Shown here: positions 1 to 7,929 of the stretch, in pieces
Numbering within the stretch: position 1 is the first letter of the stretch
How the letters are laid out: the number at the start of each line of letters is the position of its first letter
Source of the DNA: Rhodocyclaceae bacterium
Lineage (GTDB): Bacteria; Pseudomonadota; Gammaproteobacteria; Burkholderiales; Rhodocyclaceae
Reading direction: 5' to 3'
NCBI GenBank assembly: GCA_030652245.1
Contig: JAUSBB010000188.1
Coordinates: 1-32,948, forward strand
Length of the DNA: 32,948 nucleotides
Made by a program: the position numbers and the translations under genes
Notes under the pieces: generated by a model
Told to the model about the DNA's origin: nothing
The model's input: the letters and a program-made list of their open reading frames with translations, nothing else
The model's database searches: none

Positions 1-929
1 ATCACCAGTTTCTCGCCAAAGGCAGTCGGCAGGGTCGACAGGCGTAGCTCGATTTCCTGCCCGTCCGGGGCGCGCGTCTTGACCCGGCCGTCCTGCGGCC
101 GACGCTTTTCCACCACGTCCATGCGGCCGAGAATCTTGATGCGGCTGGTCATCGCATTCAGCACCGGCATGGGAATCTGATAGACCTGATGCAGCACGCC
201 GTCGATGCGAAAACGCACCACGCCCATGTCGCGGCGCGGCTCGATGTGAATGTCCGAGGCGCGCTGCTCGAAGGCGTACTGCCACAACCAGTCGACGATC
301 ATCACGACATGCTGGTCGTTGGCGTCGATGGACGCCTTGCCACGGCCCAGCTCGACCAGTTGCTCGAAATTGGAAATGCCGGTGCGGGCGACGTCGCCGC
401 GCTTCATGGCGCCCTTCACCGATTTCGCCATGGTGTAGAACTCGACCTGGTAGCGGGCGATGTCCTCTGGATTGGCGATCACCAGCCGGATCTCCTTCTT
501 CAGGATCGGCTTGAGCTCGTTTTCCCAACTGCGAATGAACGGCTCGGCGGTGGCGACCACCACCTCGTCGGCACGCACTTCCACCGGCAAAATGCGAAAG
601 CGCGTCGCATAGGCGCTGCTCATCACATCGGTAACCGCCGTCAGATTCACCTTCAGCGGATCGATATGGTAGTAATCCAGGCCGCTCCAGGCGGCCAGCC
701 AATCGGTCAGCGCGTCGATGTCGAGCACGCGATGCGGCGGTTCAAGGGATTTCCAGCGCTGCTCGGCGATGACGCTGAGCGGATGCCGCTCGCCCCGGTA
801 ATAACGGCGCTCCTGACGAAAAGCCTCGGCCTCCTCGCGCGGCGCCCAGCCCGTGGCGATCAAGGCATCGATGAGTTCAGGCAGGGTCAGCCGGTGCTCG
901 GGGGCACTGTTTTTGGCATGGGCGTTCAT
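1..929 (-). CDS. GspE/PulE/PilB-family secretion or pilus assembly ATPase, 5' part (C-terminus beyond the left edge)
   Basis: The first 309 codons of a GspE/PulE-type ATPase are visible; the rest lies beyond the left edge. These hexameric ATPases work on the cytoplasmic face of type II secretion or type IV pilus machines. Residues ~60-165 look like the GspE N-terminal (MshEN-like) domain. From ~205 the ATPase N-terminal subdomain starts, with the family motif SDIHIEPRRD, then FRIDGVLHQV, ILGRMDVVEKRRPQDGR and LRLSTLPTAFGEK. Walker A and B boxes are not in the window. The ATG at 929 is chosen because it opens the frame; a second ATG lies at 919 in another frame, and no clear Shine-Dalgarno precedes 929. 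No other pilus or secretion gene is present here, so I cannot say which machine it serves. Family confidence is high, specific role low. Confidence 0.9.
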   Translation of the reverse strand, partial: MNAHAKNSAPEHRLTLPELIDALIATGWAPREEAEAFRQERRYYRGERHPLSVIAEQRWKSLEPPHRVLDIDALTDWLAAWSGLDYYHIDPLKVNLTAVTDVMSSAYATRFRILPVEVRADEVVVATAEPFIRSWENELKPILKKEIRLVIANPEDIARYQVEFYTMAKSVKGAMKRGDVARTGISNFEQLVELGRGKASIDANDQHVVMIVDWLWQYAFEQRASDIHIEPRRDMGVVRFRIDGVLHQVYQIPMPVLNAMTSRIKILGRMDVVEKRRPQDGRVKTRAPDGQEIELRLSTLPTAFGEKLV

Positions 930-948
930 GAAGCGCGACTATACCGCC

Positions 949-972
949 AAAGTCGGCGCTGGCGGGACGGCG
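949..972 (-). repeat. Dispersed 24-bp repeat, copy A
   Basis: One copy of the core containing CCGTCCCGCCAGCGCCGACT, read on the minus strand, in the 86-bp spacer between the hipA stop and the secretion ATPase start. It matches the copies at 6315, 8156 and 28971 exactly over 24 bp. Confidence 0.85.
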
Positions 973-1015
973 CGCCGCTGCTCAGACGCCTTGAGCCGAA
1001 TACCTCGAACGTTCA

Positions 1016-2194
1016 TCAACGGTACTCCAGCGCTGCAAAGGCGCTCGCGGTCAGGTCGATATCGGCGGCGGAAATCTTCGCCCGCCGTGCAACGGCTTGC
1101 CATTCAGCCACCACCTTCACCACCCTGTCGATGACCCCCTCGGCTTGTATTGGCGTCAGACGATAGAACGCCGCGGTAGCCAGGACGGTTTCCAGTGACG
1201 GACGGTTGTCGACATCGTCAATATTGAGCACATGGGTCGCCTTGTCGATGCTCGGATTCACATCGAAGGCCGGTGCAAGACGCCAGCCGCGCTTGCCCAG
1301 AATGAATCCATGATTCCGCAGGTGGTCGTCACGGTTGCCGACGGCGACATTGAATGCAACCCGCCGAAACAACTCCTCCAGATCCCCCTGAATGTGCTCG
1401 GGATCGCCCCGCCGCGCAAGAAACTCGGCCAGCTCCAGATAGCTGGTGCCCTCGCTGACATCCTTGCCCAACAAGGTCATGGCCGATGCGTAAAAGCGCC
1501 GCCTGGCCGGATTGCCAGCGGCGGCGTTGGCGCGGTCAAAACGCTGGACACAAAATGTATGGTGCCCACCCTGCCCTAATCGCTCCACCCTGGCCGAGGG
1601 CATGTCAATGCCGGCCCGCCTGGCCAGCCACCACGCCACCCCCTCCCAGGCGCCCATATCCCGCTCATCACCGTTGGAAGGAAATTTGGCAATCCAGAGC
1701 GCACCGGTCTTGTCGCAAAAGTTGGCCTTCGGTCGCGCGCCGCCCAGCGATGCGCCGGGGGCGACCAAGACTGAGAGCCAGCGCCGCAACTGATCCAGGT
1801 TATCGATGTCCTTGCGCGTCAACTCCTTGGCGATAGCCGCTAACTCAGCCAAATTCGTCAGCGGGGAAACGGCCAGCGCTTCATCGGCAAGGAAGGTTTC
1901 GCTATCCTTGAAGCGGAATCGCAGGGCTCCCTGGCGGGTGACGTCCTGCACGCCCAGCAAAAAGTCCCACGAATAAAGCGTTCTGGCGACGCGCTTTTCA
2001 TCCCTGGCCTGCAGTGCCTCCCGGCGCCGCATCAGTGTTTGCCCCCAGCGATCCGGGGATGAGTCGAGAAAAATGCCGAAGTTGCCCGCGTCCGGCTTTG
2101 GAAAAAACGGCCCGGCATCGAGGCTCAGTTGCGGATCGATGGCAAAGGCGATGTCCAGCTGCGTCAACCATGTCTTGTCGTAATGGAAACGCAC
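1016..2194 (-). CDS. hipA: HipA-family serine/threonine kinase toxin (N-terminus frameshifted; probably damaged)
   Basis: HipA toxins are Ser/Thr kinases (E. coli HipA phosphorylates GltX) that cause growth arrest and are held by HipB. The kinase body is complete: glycine-rich SLGGARPK, the lysine motif LWIAKFPS, catalytic VGNRDDHLRNHGF and the metal-binding RLAPAFDVNP. The open frame begins at GTG 2194 with VRFHYDK, which is normally about residue 25 of HipA. Just upstream, in the same frame, LGTLAHDRGQ is readable, and MSDELDVWLD is readable from an ATG at 2277 but in a different frame. That ATG overlaps the hipB stop as ATGA, as expected for the native start. A one-base loss (or two-base gain) near 2224-2250 has therefore separated the N-terminal strand from the kinase. 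Either the gene is inactive, translation restarts internally, or the base call is wrong. The upstream hipB is intact. Confidence 0.85.
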   Translation of the reverse strand: MRFHYDKTWLTQLDIAFAIDPQLSLDAGPFFPKPDAGNFGIFLDSSPDRWGQTLMRRREALQARDEKRVARTLYSWDFLLGVQDVTRQGALRFRFKDSETFLADEALAVSPLTNLAELAAIAKELTRKDIDNLDQLRRWLSVLVAPGASLGGARPKANFCDKTGALWIAKFPSNGDERDMGAWEGVAWWLARRAGIDMPSARVERLGQGGHHTFCVQRFDRANAAAGNPARRRFYASAMTLLGKDVSEGTSYLELAEFLARRGDPEHIQGDLEELFRRVAFNVAVGNRDDHLRNHGFILGKRGWRLAPAFDVNPSIDKATHVLNIDDVDNRPSLETVLATAAFYRLTPIQAEGVIDRVVKVVAEWQAVARRAKISAADIDLTASAFAALEYR

Positions 2195-2277
2195 CTGGCC
2201 ACGGTCATGGGCCAGCGTTCCCAGTCGCTGCAGCGGACACAGGCGCAGTCCAGCCAGACGTCGAGTTCATCGCTCAT
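2195..2277 (-). pseudogene. hipA: Out-of-frame 5' segment of hipA
   Basis: From ATG 2277 the minus strand reads MSDELDVWLDC, the usual HipA N-terminal strand, then continues out of frame. The HipA-like LGTLAHDRGQVRFHYD resumes in another frame from 2224. The ATG overlaps the hipB stop codon by ATGA, which supports it as the ancestral start. Confidence 0.75.
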
Positions 2278-2582
2278 CGTCTGTCCTTGCGGGGGGCGGG
2301 CAAAGCCAGATCCTGCAGACGGCGGCCCAGCACATCGTCGCCGGCGACCACGGCGAGATCGTGCTCCAGACCGTAAATCGCGAGGATGCGCAGATAGGTT
2401 CCCAGCGTCACGGACGAGTCGCCCCGTTCGGCCTTTGCCAGCGTCGGCCGTGAAATGTCGGCGCGCCGGGCAACCGCGACCGCCGTCAAGCGGCGGCGCA
2501 AGCGGGCAAGGCGCAACCGCTCGCCAAAAGCGGCAAGCAAGCTGGCTTCGGAAGGAAAGGCGAGGGGCGCTTTGCCTGGCAT
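2274..2582 (-). CDS. hipB: HipB-type XRE antitoxin
   Basis: A 102-residue helix-turn-helix protein, the antitoxin and autorepressor partner of HipA. The XRE domain is clear: FGERLRLARLRRRLTAVAVA, then RADISRPTLAKAERGDSSVTLGTYLRILAIYGL, with the recognition helix around SRPTLAKAERG. The frame extends upstream to 2642, but I choose ATG 2582. A strong promoter (-35 TTGACA, -10 GATAAT) ends only 9 bases before this ATG, so starts further upstream would lie inside or before the promoter. The transcript would have almost no 5' leader. The stop overlaps the ancestral hipA ATG (ATGA), giving translational coupling. An imperfect inverted repeat over the promoter is a likely HipB operator. Confidence 0.88.
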   Translation of the reverse strand: MPGKAPLAFPSEASLLAAFGERLRLARLRRRLTAVAVARRADISRPTLAKAERGDSSVTLGTYLRILAIYGLEHDLAVVAGDDVLGRRLQDLALPAPRKDRR

Positions 2583-2591
2583 AGTGAAATC

Positions 2592-2624
2592 ATTATCAAC
2601 ACTGGATTGCTTAATGTCAATAAT
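2592..2624 (-). promoter_or_regulatory. hipBA promoter with overlapping inverted-repeat operator
   Basis: On the minus strand TTGACA (2620-2615), a 17-base spacer and GATAAT (2597-2592) form a near-consensus sigma-70 promoter. ATTATCAAC (2592-2600) and GTCAATAAT (2616-2624) form an imperfect inverted repeat (7 of 9 positions) covering both hexamers, as expected for autoregulation by HipB. The operator role is inferred. Confidence 0.75.
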
Positions 2625-2686
2625 GCTTTTCACAGAAGTCATGATCGCCCCACAAAGTCACGACCACCTTCCCGTAGGACGCGCGG

Positions 2687-2701
2687 CGGTTTCTGACCAG
2701 C
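2687..2701 (+). repeat. 15-bp direct repeat flanking the hybrid kinase gene, left copy
   Basis: CGGTTTCTGACCAGC here recurs at 6782-6796 in the same orientation, just beyond the other end of the kinase gene. The 196-bp spacer 2643-2838 holds this and little else that I recognise; no convincing kinase promoter was found in it. Confidence 0.6.
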
Positions 2702-2838
2702 AAACTTATTTCATCAGCGTAGCGTTGGGAGTATTCTTTTCCCTCCGCCAACACCAAAAAAAGGCAACCATGCCCACCCACCCACCCCGCCATAGCGCGA
2801 TCGACCGCCGCTGACCCGTCACGGAGGGCCGCAAGAGC

Positions 2839-5800
2839 ATGAAATTCCCCCTCGCCATCGGCCTGCGCGGCCGCCTTATCCTGCTGCTGCTGGCGGCCTT
2901 CGCCGCGCTGACCGGCCTGATCGCCTGGCACTCGTTCGAGCACCGCGACGAGCGGCTGCGGAATGCCAAGGAACTTCTCCTGCGCGACGCGCAACTGATC
3001 GCCGCCCGGCATCACATCATCGCCGCGAAAGCCGATTCGATCCTGACCGGGCTGCTGCTGCGCCCCGACTTGCGCCCCGGAGTTTCCGCCGACGACTGCT
3101 CGCGGGCGCTCGCGGCGAGGATGGACCAGGATCCGGCGTTCAACCAGGCGGGGATGGTGTCGCCCGACAGCGTGCTGGCCTGTGCCGCGATCCCTCCCGC
3201 CGGCCGCGTCAGCTATGCCGACCGCAAGTGGTTCCAGCAGGCCCTGCAGTCGCGCGAGATGGTCGTCAGCGAGGCGATCGTCAGCCGCACCATCGGCAAA
3301 GCGGTCATCGTCTTCGCCAAGGCGCGGCGCGACGAGGCCGGGCGCGTGTCGGCGGTCTTCTTCGTGACACTGGACCTGGCATGGGTGCGCGAGCAACTGG
3401 CCGCGGCCCACTTGCCGGAAGACGCCCGGCTGGTGATGGTGGACGCCACGGGCACCGTGGCCGTGCACCACCCCGACCCGGAAGGCCTTACCGGAAAGAA
3501 CATCGCGGATCGGCCGCTGTTCCAGCGCCTCGTCGCCGCCGGCGGCGACGGCACGCTGGAAGAAATCGACCCGGATGGCGTGCGCCGGATTTACGGCTTC
3601 GCGCCGCTGCTGGACACGCTTTCCGGCCGCATGACCCTGTGCTTGAGCCTGCCCAGGGAAACGGTGGCCGCCACGGCAGAACGCGAATTGTGGGTCGGCC
3701 TCGCCATCGCGCTGGCGATGCTGTTCGCCACGCTGGGTCTGGTGATCTGGGGCGGCGACCGGCTGCTGCTGCGCCCCTTGCAAGTGCTGGCGCGGATGGC
3801 GGAACGTCTCAGCACCGGCGATTTCGCCGCCCGCAGCGGCTTGCCCCATGGTAACGACGAAGTCGGGCGGCTGGCGCGGACGCTGGATGAATCCGCCGCC
3901 GCCATCGCCGAACTGCACCGGCTGGAAAGACAAAACACGCTCATCCTCGACTCGGCCGGCGAAGGCATCTTCGGCCTGGATCGGGAGGGACGCGCCACCT
4001 TCATCAACCCGTCCGGCGCGGCCATGCTGCAATGGACGGCGGAAAAGATCGTCGGCCAGCCCATGCATGCCCTGCACCATCACACCCGGGCCGACGGCAC
4101 TGCGTACCCGCCCGAGGAATGCCCGATTCATGCCGCCTACCGTGACGACGCCGTCCACCGCGTGGCCGACGAGGTGTTCTGGCGCAAGGACGGCACCAGC
4201 TTTCCGGTCGAATATGTCAGCACGCCGATGCGCGACGAACGCGGCGAGTTAATGGGGGCGGTGGTCAGCTTCATGGATGTCAGCGAGCGCAAACGGGCCG
4301 AGGAAACATTGCGGGAAAGCGAACGGCGCTTCCGCGACATCGCCGAGGTTTCGTCCGACAGCATTTGGGAGGTCGACGCCGAGGCACGCTACACCTACGT
4401 CTCGGACGGCATGATGGCCATGCTGGGCTACGCGCCGGAGGAAGTTCTCGGCAAGACGCCCATGGAGCTGATGCCGCCGGAAGAAGCGGCGCGGGTGAGT
4501 GCGGAGTTCGGCGCCTGCGTCGCCCGGCGCGAAGCTTTCCGCGATCTCGACAACATCAACCTGCACAAGGACGGCAGCCTGCGTCATCTGCTGACCAATG
4601 GCATGCCGATACTGGATGCCCATGGCGCATTGCTTGGCTATCGGGGTCTGGACAAGGATGTCACGAAACAGAAGCGGGCCGAGGCCCAACTGCGCAAGCT
4701 CTCGCTGGCCGTCGAGCAGAGTCCGGAGATCATCGTCATCACCAATTTGGATGCCGAGATCGAATATGTGAACGAGGCCTTCGTCAGCGTCACGGGTTAT
4801 GCGCGCGAGGAAGTGCTCGGCCAGAACTCGCGCATCCTGCAATCGGGCAAGACGCCGCGCGCAAGCTACGACGCCCTGTGGGATGCCCTGACCCAGGGCC
4901 GACCGTGGAAGGGCGAGTTCCACAACAAGCGCAAGGACGGCAGCGAGTACGTCGAATTCGCCATCGTCACCCCGATTCGCCAGCCCGACGGGCGCATCAC
5001 CCATTACGTCGCGGTGAAGGAAGACATCACCGAGAAGAAGCGCATGGGCCGCGAACTCGACGACTACCGCAACCATCTCGAGCTACTGGTCGAAGAACGC
5101 ACGGCGCAGCTGACCGAAGCCCAGGCGCGGGCCGAAGCCGCCAACCTGGCCAAGAGCGCCTTCCTCGCCAACATGAGCCACGAGATCAGAACGCCGATGA
5201 ACGCCATCATCGGCCTCACCCATCTGATGAAGCGCGCCGGGGCGACGCCCGAGCAGGCCGAGCGGCTGGCCAAGATCGGCAGCGCCGGGCCCCATCTGCT
5301 GTCCATCATCAACGACATCCTCGACCTCTCCAAGATCGAGGCCGGCCGGCTGCAACTCGAAAGCACCGACTTTCACCTCTCCGCCATCCTCGACAATGTC
5401 CACTCCCTCATCGGCGAGCAGGCCCGGGCCAAGGGCTTGAGCGTCGCGGTGGACCCCGACCACGTCCCCGTCTGGCTGCGTGGCGACCCCACCCGGTTGC
5501 GCCAGGCCCTGCTCAACTTTGCCGGCAACGCCGTCAAGTTCACCGAACACGGCACCATCACCCTGCGCGCCGAGCTGCTGGAAGACAACGGCGGCGAATT
5601 GCTGGTGCGCTTCGAGGTGCAGGACACCGGCATCGGCATTGCCGCCGACAAACTGCCCTTGCTGTTCCAGGCCTTCGAACAGGCCGATGCCTCGACCACG
5701 CGCAAGTACGGCGGCACCGGTCTCGGCCTGGCCATCACCCGCCGTCTGGCTACACTGATGGGCGGCGAGGTCGGCGTGGACAGCACGCCGGGCCAGGGCA

Positions 5801-6759
5801 GCACCTTCTGGTTGACTGCCCGGCTGCAGCGGGGACACGGCGCGATGCCGGCCGCACCGGCCACGGGCGAGACGGACGCCGAAACCCGATTGCGCCTGCG
5901 CCACGGCGGCGCGCGGCTGTTGCTGGCCGAGGACAATGCCATCAACCGCGAAGTGGCGCTGGAACTGCTGCACGGCGTCGGGCTGGCCGTGGATACGGCG
6001 GAAAACGGGCGCGAGGCGGTGGAAAAGGCCGTCAACAATGCCTACGCGCTGATCCTGATGGATATCCAGATGCCGGAAATGAATGGCCTCGAAGCCACCC
6101 GCGCCATCCGCGCCCTGCCGGGCTGGAAAACGAAACCCATCCTGGCGATGACCGCCAATGCCTTCGACGAGGATCGCCGCGACTGCGAAGCGGCGGGCAT
6201 GGACGATTTCATCGCCAAGCCGGTGGAACCAGCTGCGCTCTTCGCCACGTTGGTCAAGTGGATGCCCCGCGACGGGTCTGACGCCGTCATCGACTTACCC
6301 GGCGTGCCGGCTGACGCCGTCCCGCCAGCGCCGACTTTTACAACGGCAGCCGCAACGCCGGTGGCAGCGCCAGACCTGGCGGCGCAACTCGCCGCGCTGC
6401 CGGGCGTGGACGCGGCCGCCGGCCTGCGGCTCTTGCTCGGCAAGACGACGCGCTATGCCGAGCTGCTGTTTCAACTGGTCGACCACCACGCCAACGATGT
6501 CGCCACCCTGCGCGCCTGCCGGGCGTCCGGCGACGCCGAGCAGGCCCGGCGGCTGGCCCATACGCTCAAGGGTGCAGCGGGCACATTGGGCGCGGTGAAC
6601 CTGCAGGCACGGGCGGGCGAACTGGAGGCAGCGATCCACGCGGGCCGGCCGGATGAGGAAATCGAACTCCTCGCAACCGCGCTCGAAGCCGCGCAAGCGG
6701 AATTGGCCACCGCCCTCGGCACACTGCCGCTGATTCCGGGACGCACAGTCGCGGGCTGA
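2839..6759 (+). CDS. Hybrid sensor histidine kinase (dCache-HAMP-PASx3-HisKA-HATPase-REC-Hpt)
   Basis: A 1306-residue inner-membrane phosphorelay kinase of BarA-like layout. Visible in order: a membrane segment at ~9-30 ([18 protein letters not shown]); a periplasmic sensor region, probably dCache, to ~280; a second membrane segment ~282-306; HAMP ~307-360 ([17 protein letters not shown]); three PAS domains at ~360-490, 490-620 and 620-745; a coiled linker; HisKA with [14 protein letters not shown] (His781); HATPase boxes [18 protein letters not shown] and GGTGLGLAI; a receiver domain with LLAEDN, Asp1075 in [11 protein letters not shown] and Lys1127; and Hpt with AHTLKGAAG (His1241). A GGAGGG Shine-Dalgarno at 2823-2828 supports ATG 2839. 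No response regulator gene is adjacent, so its partner and ligand are unknown. The REC-Hpt linker contains an in-frame copy of the 24-bp repeat (residues ~1159-1167, DAVPPAPTF). Confidence 0.95.
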   Translation: MKFPLAIGLRGRLILLLLAAFAALTGLIAWHSFEHRDERLRNAKELLLRDAQLIAARHHIIAAKADSILTGLLLRPDLRPGVSADDCSRALAARMDQDPAFNQAGMVSPDSVLACAAIPPAGRVSYADRKWFQQALQSREMVVSEAIVSRTIGKAVIVFAKARRDEAGRVSAVFFVTLDLAWVREQLAAAHLPEDARLVMVDATGTVAVHHPDPEGLTGKNIADRPLFQRLVAAGGDGTLEEIDPDGVRRIYGFAPLLDTLSGRMTLCLSLPRETVAATAERELWVGLAIALAMLFATLGLVIWGGDRLLLRPLQVLARMAERLSTGDFAARSGLPHGNDEVGRLARTLDESAAAIAELHRLERQNTLILDSAGEGIFGLDREGRATFINPSGAAMLQWTAEKIVGQPMHALHHHTRADGTAYPPEECPIHAAYRDDAVHRVADEVFWRKDGTSFPVEYVSTPMRDERGELMGAVVSFMDVSERKRAEETLRESERRFRDIAEVSSDSIWEVDAEARYTYVSDGMMAMLGYAPEEVLGKTPMELMPPEEAARVSAEFGACVARREAFRDLDNINLHKDGSLRHLLTNGMPILDAHGALLGYRGLDKDVTKQKRAEAQLRKLSLAVEQSPEIIVITNLDAEIEYVNEAFVSVTGYAREEVLGQNSRILQSGKTPRASYDALWDALTQGRPWKGEFHNKRKDGSEYVEFAIVTPIRQPDGRITHYVAVKEDITEKKRMGRELDDYRNHLELLVEERTAQLTEAQARAEAANLAKSAFLANMSHEIRTPMNAIIGLTHLMKRAGATPEQAERLAKIGSAGPHLLSIINDILDLSKIEAGRLQLESTDFHLSAILDNVHSLIGEQARAKGLSVAVDPDHVPVWLRGDPTRLRQALLNFAGNAVKFTEHGTITLRAELLEDNGGELLVRFEVQDTGIGIAADKLPLLFQAFEQADASTTRKYGGTGLGLAITRRLATLMGGEVGVDSTPGQGSTFWLTARLQRGHGAMPAAPATGETDAETRLRLRHGGARLLLAEDNAINREVALELLHGVGLAVDTAENGREAVEKAVNNAYALILMDIQMPEMNGLEATRAIRALPGWKTKPILAMTANAFDEDRRDCEAAGMDDFIAKPVEPAALFATLVKWMPRDGSDAVIDLPGVPADAVPPAPTFTTAAATPVAAPDLAAQLAALPGVDAAAGLRLLLGKTTRYAELLFQLVDHHANDVATLRACRASGDAEQARRLAHTLKGAAGTLGAVNLQARAGELEAAIHAGRPDEEIELLATALEAAQAELATALGTLPLIPGRTVAG
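6315..6338 (+). repeat. Dispersed 24-bp repeat, copy B (in frame in the hybrid kinase)
   Basis: Exact copy of the core, translated in frame as DAVPPAPTF in the linker between receiver and Hpt domains, a place where extra residues do no structural harm. Confidence 0.85.
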
Positions 6760-6781
6760 TGCCCCCCCGCATGGGAGGCGA

Positions 6782-6796
6782 CGGTTTCTGACCAGC
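6782..6796 (+). repeat. 15-bp direct repeat flanking the hybrid kinase gene, right copy
   Basis: CGGTTTCTGACCAGC, identical to 2687-2701. The two copies bracket the kinase gene. Confidence 0.6.
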
Positions 6797-6814
6797 GGAT
6801 TCCGGTAAATGCGG

Positions 6815-6842
6815 CAAGCTTGCTGGCCGATTGCCAAGCTTG
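6815..6842 (+). promoter_or_regulatory. Paired palindromic operators upstream of the Phd/VapC module
   Basis: Two copies of the self-complementary octamer CAAGCTTG lie at 6815-6822 and 6835-6842, exactly 20 bp apart (about two helical turns), 37-64 bases before the antitoxin ATG. The left copy extends to GCAAGCTTGC. This is the usual geometry for cooperative binding by antitoxin dimers. The promoter itself is not clear (TTGCTG 6820-6825, 17 bases, TAAGAC 6843-6848 is a weak candidate). Confidence 0.65.
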
Positions 6843-6878
6843 TAAGACGGTCAGATGGTCATTTACAAGGAAAACGCC

Positions 6879-7127
6879 ATGCGTACCGTTACCGTAGCTG
6901 CCGCCAAGGCTCGCCTGTCCGCCGTGCTGGCGGAAGTCGAGGCCGGGGAAGAAATTGTCATTACCCGTCGCGGCCTGTCCGTCGCCCGTATCGTGCCCGA
7001 GCCGGCCGCCACGCCCGCCGCATTCGACATGGCGGAGCTGTTCGCCTTCGTCGATAACCAGCCCATGCACGCCGGCCCCGATGCCGGCGAGTTGCTGCGC
7101 CGCATGCGCAACGAGGCCAGATACTAA
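6879..7127 (+). CDS. Phd/YefM-family antitoxin (VapB-like)
   Basis: An 82-residue antitoxin that should neutralise the downstream PIN-domain toxin and repress the operon. The N-terminal half has the Phd/YefM signature: MRTVTVAAAKARLSAVLAEV, then EEIVITRRGLSVARIVPE. The C-terminal tail (ELFAFVDNQPMHAGPDAGELLRRMRNEARY) is the likely toxin-wrapping segment. I choose ATG 6879 over ATG 6855 because AAGG at 6867-6870 lies 8 bases before it and the family normally starts at this methionine. Unusually, 126 bp with a strong hairpin separate it from the toxin; such pairs normally overlap. Confidence 0.88.
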   Translation: MRTVTVAAAKARLSAVLAEVEAGEEIVITRRGLSVARIVPEPAATPAAFDMAELFAFVDNQPMHAGPDAGELLRRMRNEARY

Positions 7128-7195
7128 CGGGCATGACGATAAGTCATCACGAATCATGAAAGTCTCGCACGCCATGCCCGCACCCTCTCCCCCAA

Positions 7196-7236
7196 CCCCT
7201 CCCCCCTCAAGGGGGAGGGGAGCGGCGCGAGCCGCT
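7196..7236 (+). repeat. Double-hairpin repeat between antitoxin and toxin
   Basis: CCCCTCCCCC (7196-7205), a 5-base loop and GGGGGAGGGG (7211-7220) form a perfect 10-bp stem. It is followed at once by AGCGG...CCGCT (7221-7236). There is no U-tract, so it is REP-like rather than an intrinsic terminator. It lies 18 bases before the toxin ATG and may limit toxin expression. Confidence 0.7.
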
Positions 7237-7253
7237 CCGCGTCTTTCACGATA

Positions 7254-7700
7254 ATGCGCCGCTACCTCGATACCTCGCTGATCGTTGCCGCGCTGGTGCG
7301 AGAGCAGGGTACCGAGGCCGCCAAAACTTATCTGTTGGCGGCCAGCGATGAGTTCCTGCTGGCTTCGCGCTGGGTCGTTACGGAGCTTTCATCGGCGCTG
7401 GCCCTCAAGGTGCGCACCGGCACCATTACCGAGACCGAACAGGCCGCCGCTCTGGCGATGTTCCGCCGCTTCGGCGCCACGCGCTTGCGGCTGCTGGACG
7501 TCGAGGCCAAGGACTTCGACATGGCGTCGAGCCTGTGCGACCGGATCGCCGCGCCGTTGCGTACCGGGGATGCGCTGCACCTGGCAATTTGCAAGCGCAC
7601 GGGAGCGCGTCTGGCGACATTTGACGACGGCATGGCCAAAGCCGCCCAGCAGCATGGCCTGCCCTGCGATCTACTGGCGGTATGCAGGGTGAGACCCTGA
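7254..7700 (+). CDS. vapC: VapC-type PIN-domain ribonuclease toxin
   Basis: A 148-residue PIN-domain protein, a metal-dependent endoribonuclease toxin; VapC relatives cleave tRNA or rRNA. The acidic active-site residues are in place: Asp6 in YLDTSLIVA, Glu44 in WVVTELSSA, Asp106 in RTGDALHLA and Asp124 in ATFDDGM. Length is normal and no damage is visible. ATG 7254 opens the family N-terminus; a Shine-Dalgarno is weak. It is paired with the Phd-like antitoxin 126 bp upstream, with a REP-like double hairpin in the gap. The target cannot be told from the sequence. Confidence 0.92.
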   Translation: MRRYLDTSLIVAALVREQGTEAAKTYLLAASDEFLLASRWVVTELSSALALKVRTGTITETEQAAALAMFRRFGATRLRLLDVEAKDFDMASSLCDRIAAPLRTGDALHLAICKRTGARLATFDDGMAKAAQQHGLPCDLLAVCRVRP

Positions 7701-7881
7701 GTTGCATCACCTTCAAGTTCGTCACCAAGTCGGGTGAAACCGTGCATCTGATCGGGGATTGCGGTTCGATCGTCAAGGAAGGATTGATACGCTGACCAGA
7801 GCCGATATGGCCTGTTACGCCGCCAAAAAAGCCGGCAGAAACCGCATCCACACCAGCCAGGTCCAGGCATTACAGAACTGA
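7682..7881 (+). pseudogene. Remnant of a PAS/GGDEF (diguanylate cyclase) gene
   Basis: Downstream of the toxin two frames hold scraps of a signalling protein. In frame 7792-7881 the end of a GGDEF domain is unmistakable: ADMACYAAKKAGRNRIH followed by a short tail and a stop. In frame 7682-7795 a short piece reads ITFKFVTKSGETVHLIGDCG, which resembles the end of a PAS domain (weaker call). The catalytic GGDEF loop and all else are gone, so this is debris from a deletion, with the frames now joined out of register. It overlaps the toxin's last codons by 19 bases. Confidence 0.7.
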
Positions 7882-7929
7882 AACGGTCAGGTCGACTGCC
7901 AGCCCGCAAGATGCGGGACAAGCCGTCAA

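Noticed and set aside
2617-4158. Open frame of 513 codons on the minus strand
   Set aside because: Antisense to the hybrid kinase, without domains; a shadow of codon bias.
4365-6281. Open frame of 638 codons on the plus strand
   Set aside because: Alternative frame of the hybrid kinase, Arg-rich, no domain.
7904-7918. CCCGCA-AGA-TGCGGG considered as the terminator of the glycosylase gene
   Set aside because: No U-tract follows on the minus strand; kept only as a possible weak hairpin.
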